A program made the position numbers and the translations under genes. A model generated the notes under the pieces. It searched no databases and was not told the origin of the DNA. It was given only the letters and a program-made list of their open reading frames with translations. From positions 1 to 53,035 of the forward strand of contig JBCBRH010000033.1 in assembly GCA_039819785.1 (NCBI GenBank): a stretch of 53,035 nt of DNA, given 5' to 3'. Origin of the DNA: JBCBRD01 sp039819785. GTDB lineage: Bacteria > Pseudomonadota > Alphaproteobacteria > Rhizobiales > Hyphomicrobiaceae. Positions 52,904-53,035 of this stretch are shown here, in pieces. Position 1 is the stretch's first letter. Every line of letters begins with the position of its first letter.

Positions 52904-53035
52904 AGCATGTTCAGGAAAAGTGTACGCGGTTTTCCGCCCGAAACATGCTCTAGTCGCTGGTGTCCTGACCCATCCATTCCATCATACCGGCCGCAAAGAC
53001 ACCGACCCACGACAGGATTGTGAGACTGCCTCCAA
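52818..53035. repeat. 94-bp perfect inverted repeat (fold-back) at window end
   Basis: Bases 52818-52911 are the exact reverse complement of 52942-53035. The 30-base centre (52912-52941) is the core of the palindromic element. The right arm runs to the last base of the window. The left arm is the 3' end of the DUF423 gene, so the right arm repeats coding sequence in reverse. This is typical of a fold-back artefact at a contig end. Confidence 0.95.
52899..52952 (+). repeat. RIME/REP-like palindromic element, copy 3 (first palindrome only)
   Basis: It begins CTAGAGCATGTT and carries the same GGAAAA/TTTTCC core as copies 1 and 2, then closes with AACATGCTCTAG. The second palindrome of the other copies is absent because sequence switches to the mirror of the DUF423 gene. 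Its right closing arm may partly derive from the fold-back. Confidence 0.8.

Noticed and set aside
52954..53035. Apparent minus-strand second copy of DUF423 at the right end
   Set aside because: It is the exact mirror of the left arm and part of the end fold-back, so not independent evidence for a duplicated gene.

Overview
The window looks like one contig end from an alphaproteobacterium of the order Hyphomicrobiales (Rhizobiales). Evidence for this is: two Rhizobiales-type porins with the CCADLEER N-terminal signature; a large coiled-coil membrane protein of the GPR/RgsE polar-growth type; a CckA hybrid kinase; a DksA that has lost most of its zinc cysteines, as in rhizobia; the gyrA-coaD-ppi-ppi gene order; and RIME/REP-like palindromic repeats. 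GC content is moderately high throughout. I see no rRNA, tRNA, CRISPR, integrase or transposase. Genus cannot be fixed from the sequence alone.

Layout. 0.5-9.3 kb (+ strand): KefB-type antiporter, transketolase, phosphoglycerate kinase and phosphoglycolate phosphatase (central carbon metabolism, with no gap gene between tkt and pgk), then ccdA-thiD and a small secreted protein. 9.7-16.6 kb: MFS transporter, convergent DgcA-type dipeptide epimerase, the 1142-residue GPR-like protein, and a divergent orphan Hpt protein. 16.9-18.5 kb: a [2Fe-2S] ferredoxin with its thioredoxin-reductase-like ferredoxin-NADP reductase. 18.6-30.2 kb (all - strand): CelD-like acetyltransferase, small membrane protein, lipoprotein, VWA (CoxE-like) protein, two paralogous porins with strong terminators, YcjF-YcjX, and MoxR ATPase. 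30.7-36 kb: DksA, two copies of a 108-bp palindromic element, a DUF3772-MscS channel and a FliO-like protein. 36.3-43.2 kb: CckA, a membrane-anchored SGNH hydrolase, a single-domain response regulator, and an AlgE-type mannuronan C5-epimerase with RTX repeats. 43.4-53 kb: PRC-barrel protein with LEA-like 11-mers, gyrA, a cysteine-less Crp/Fnr regulator facing ompW with two FNR/FixK-type boxes between them, coaD, periplasmic cyclophilin, alkyltransferase-like protein, cytoplasmic cyclophilin, and a DUF423 protein.

Most notable points. (1) A secreted alginate epimerase of the Azotobacter AlgE type, with the YGFDPHE catalytic motif but Gln where AlgE4 has Lys117, and a CTGG-rich repeat starting at its stop codon. 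(2) A palindromic element that begins with TAG and supplies the stop codon of three different ORFs (dksA, a small ORF, DUF423). (3) An FNR-box pair linking a Crp/Fnr gene to ompW. (4) A 94-bp perfect fold-back at the right end, centred on a copy of the palindromic element, which is most likely an assembly or library artefact. Bases after about 52942 should not be trusted as independent sequence.
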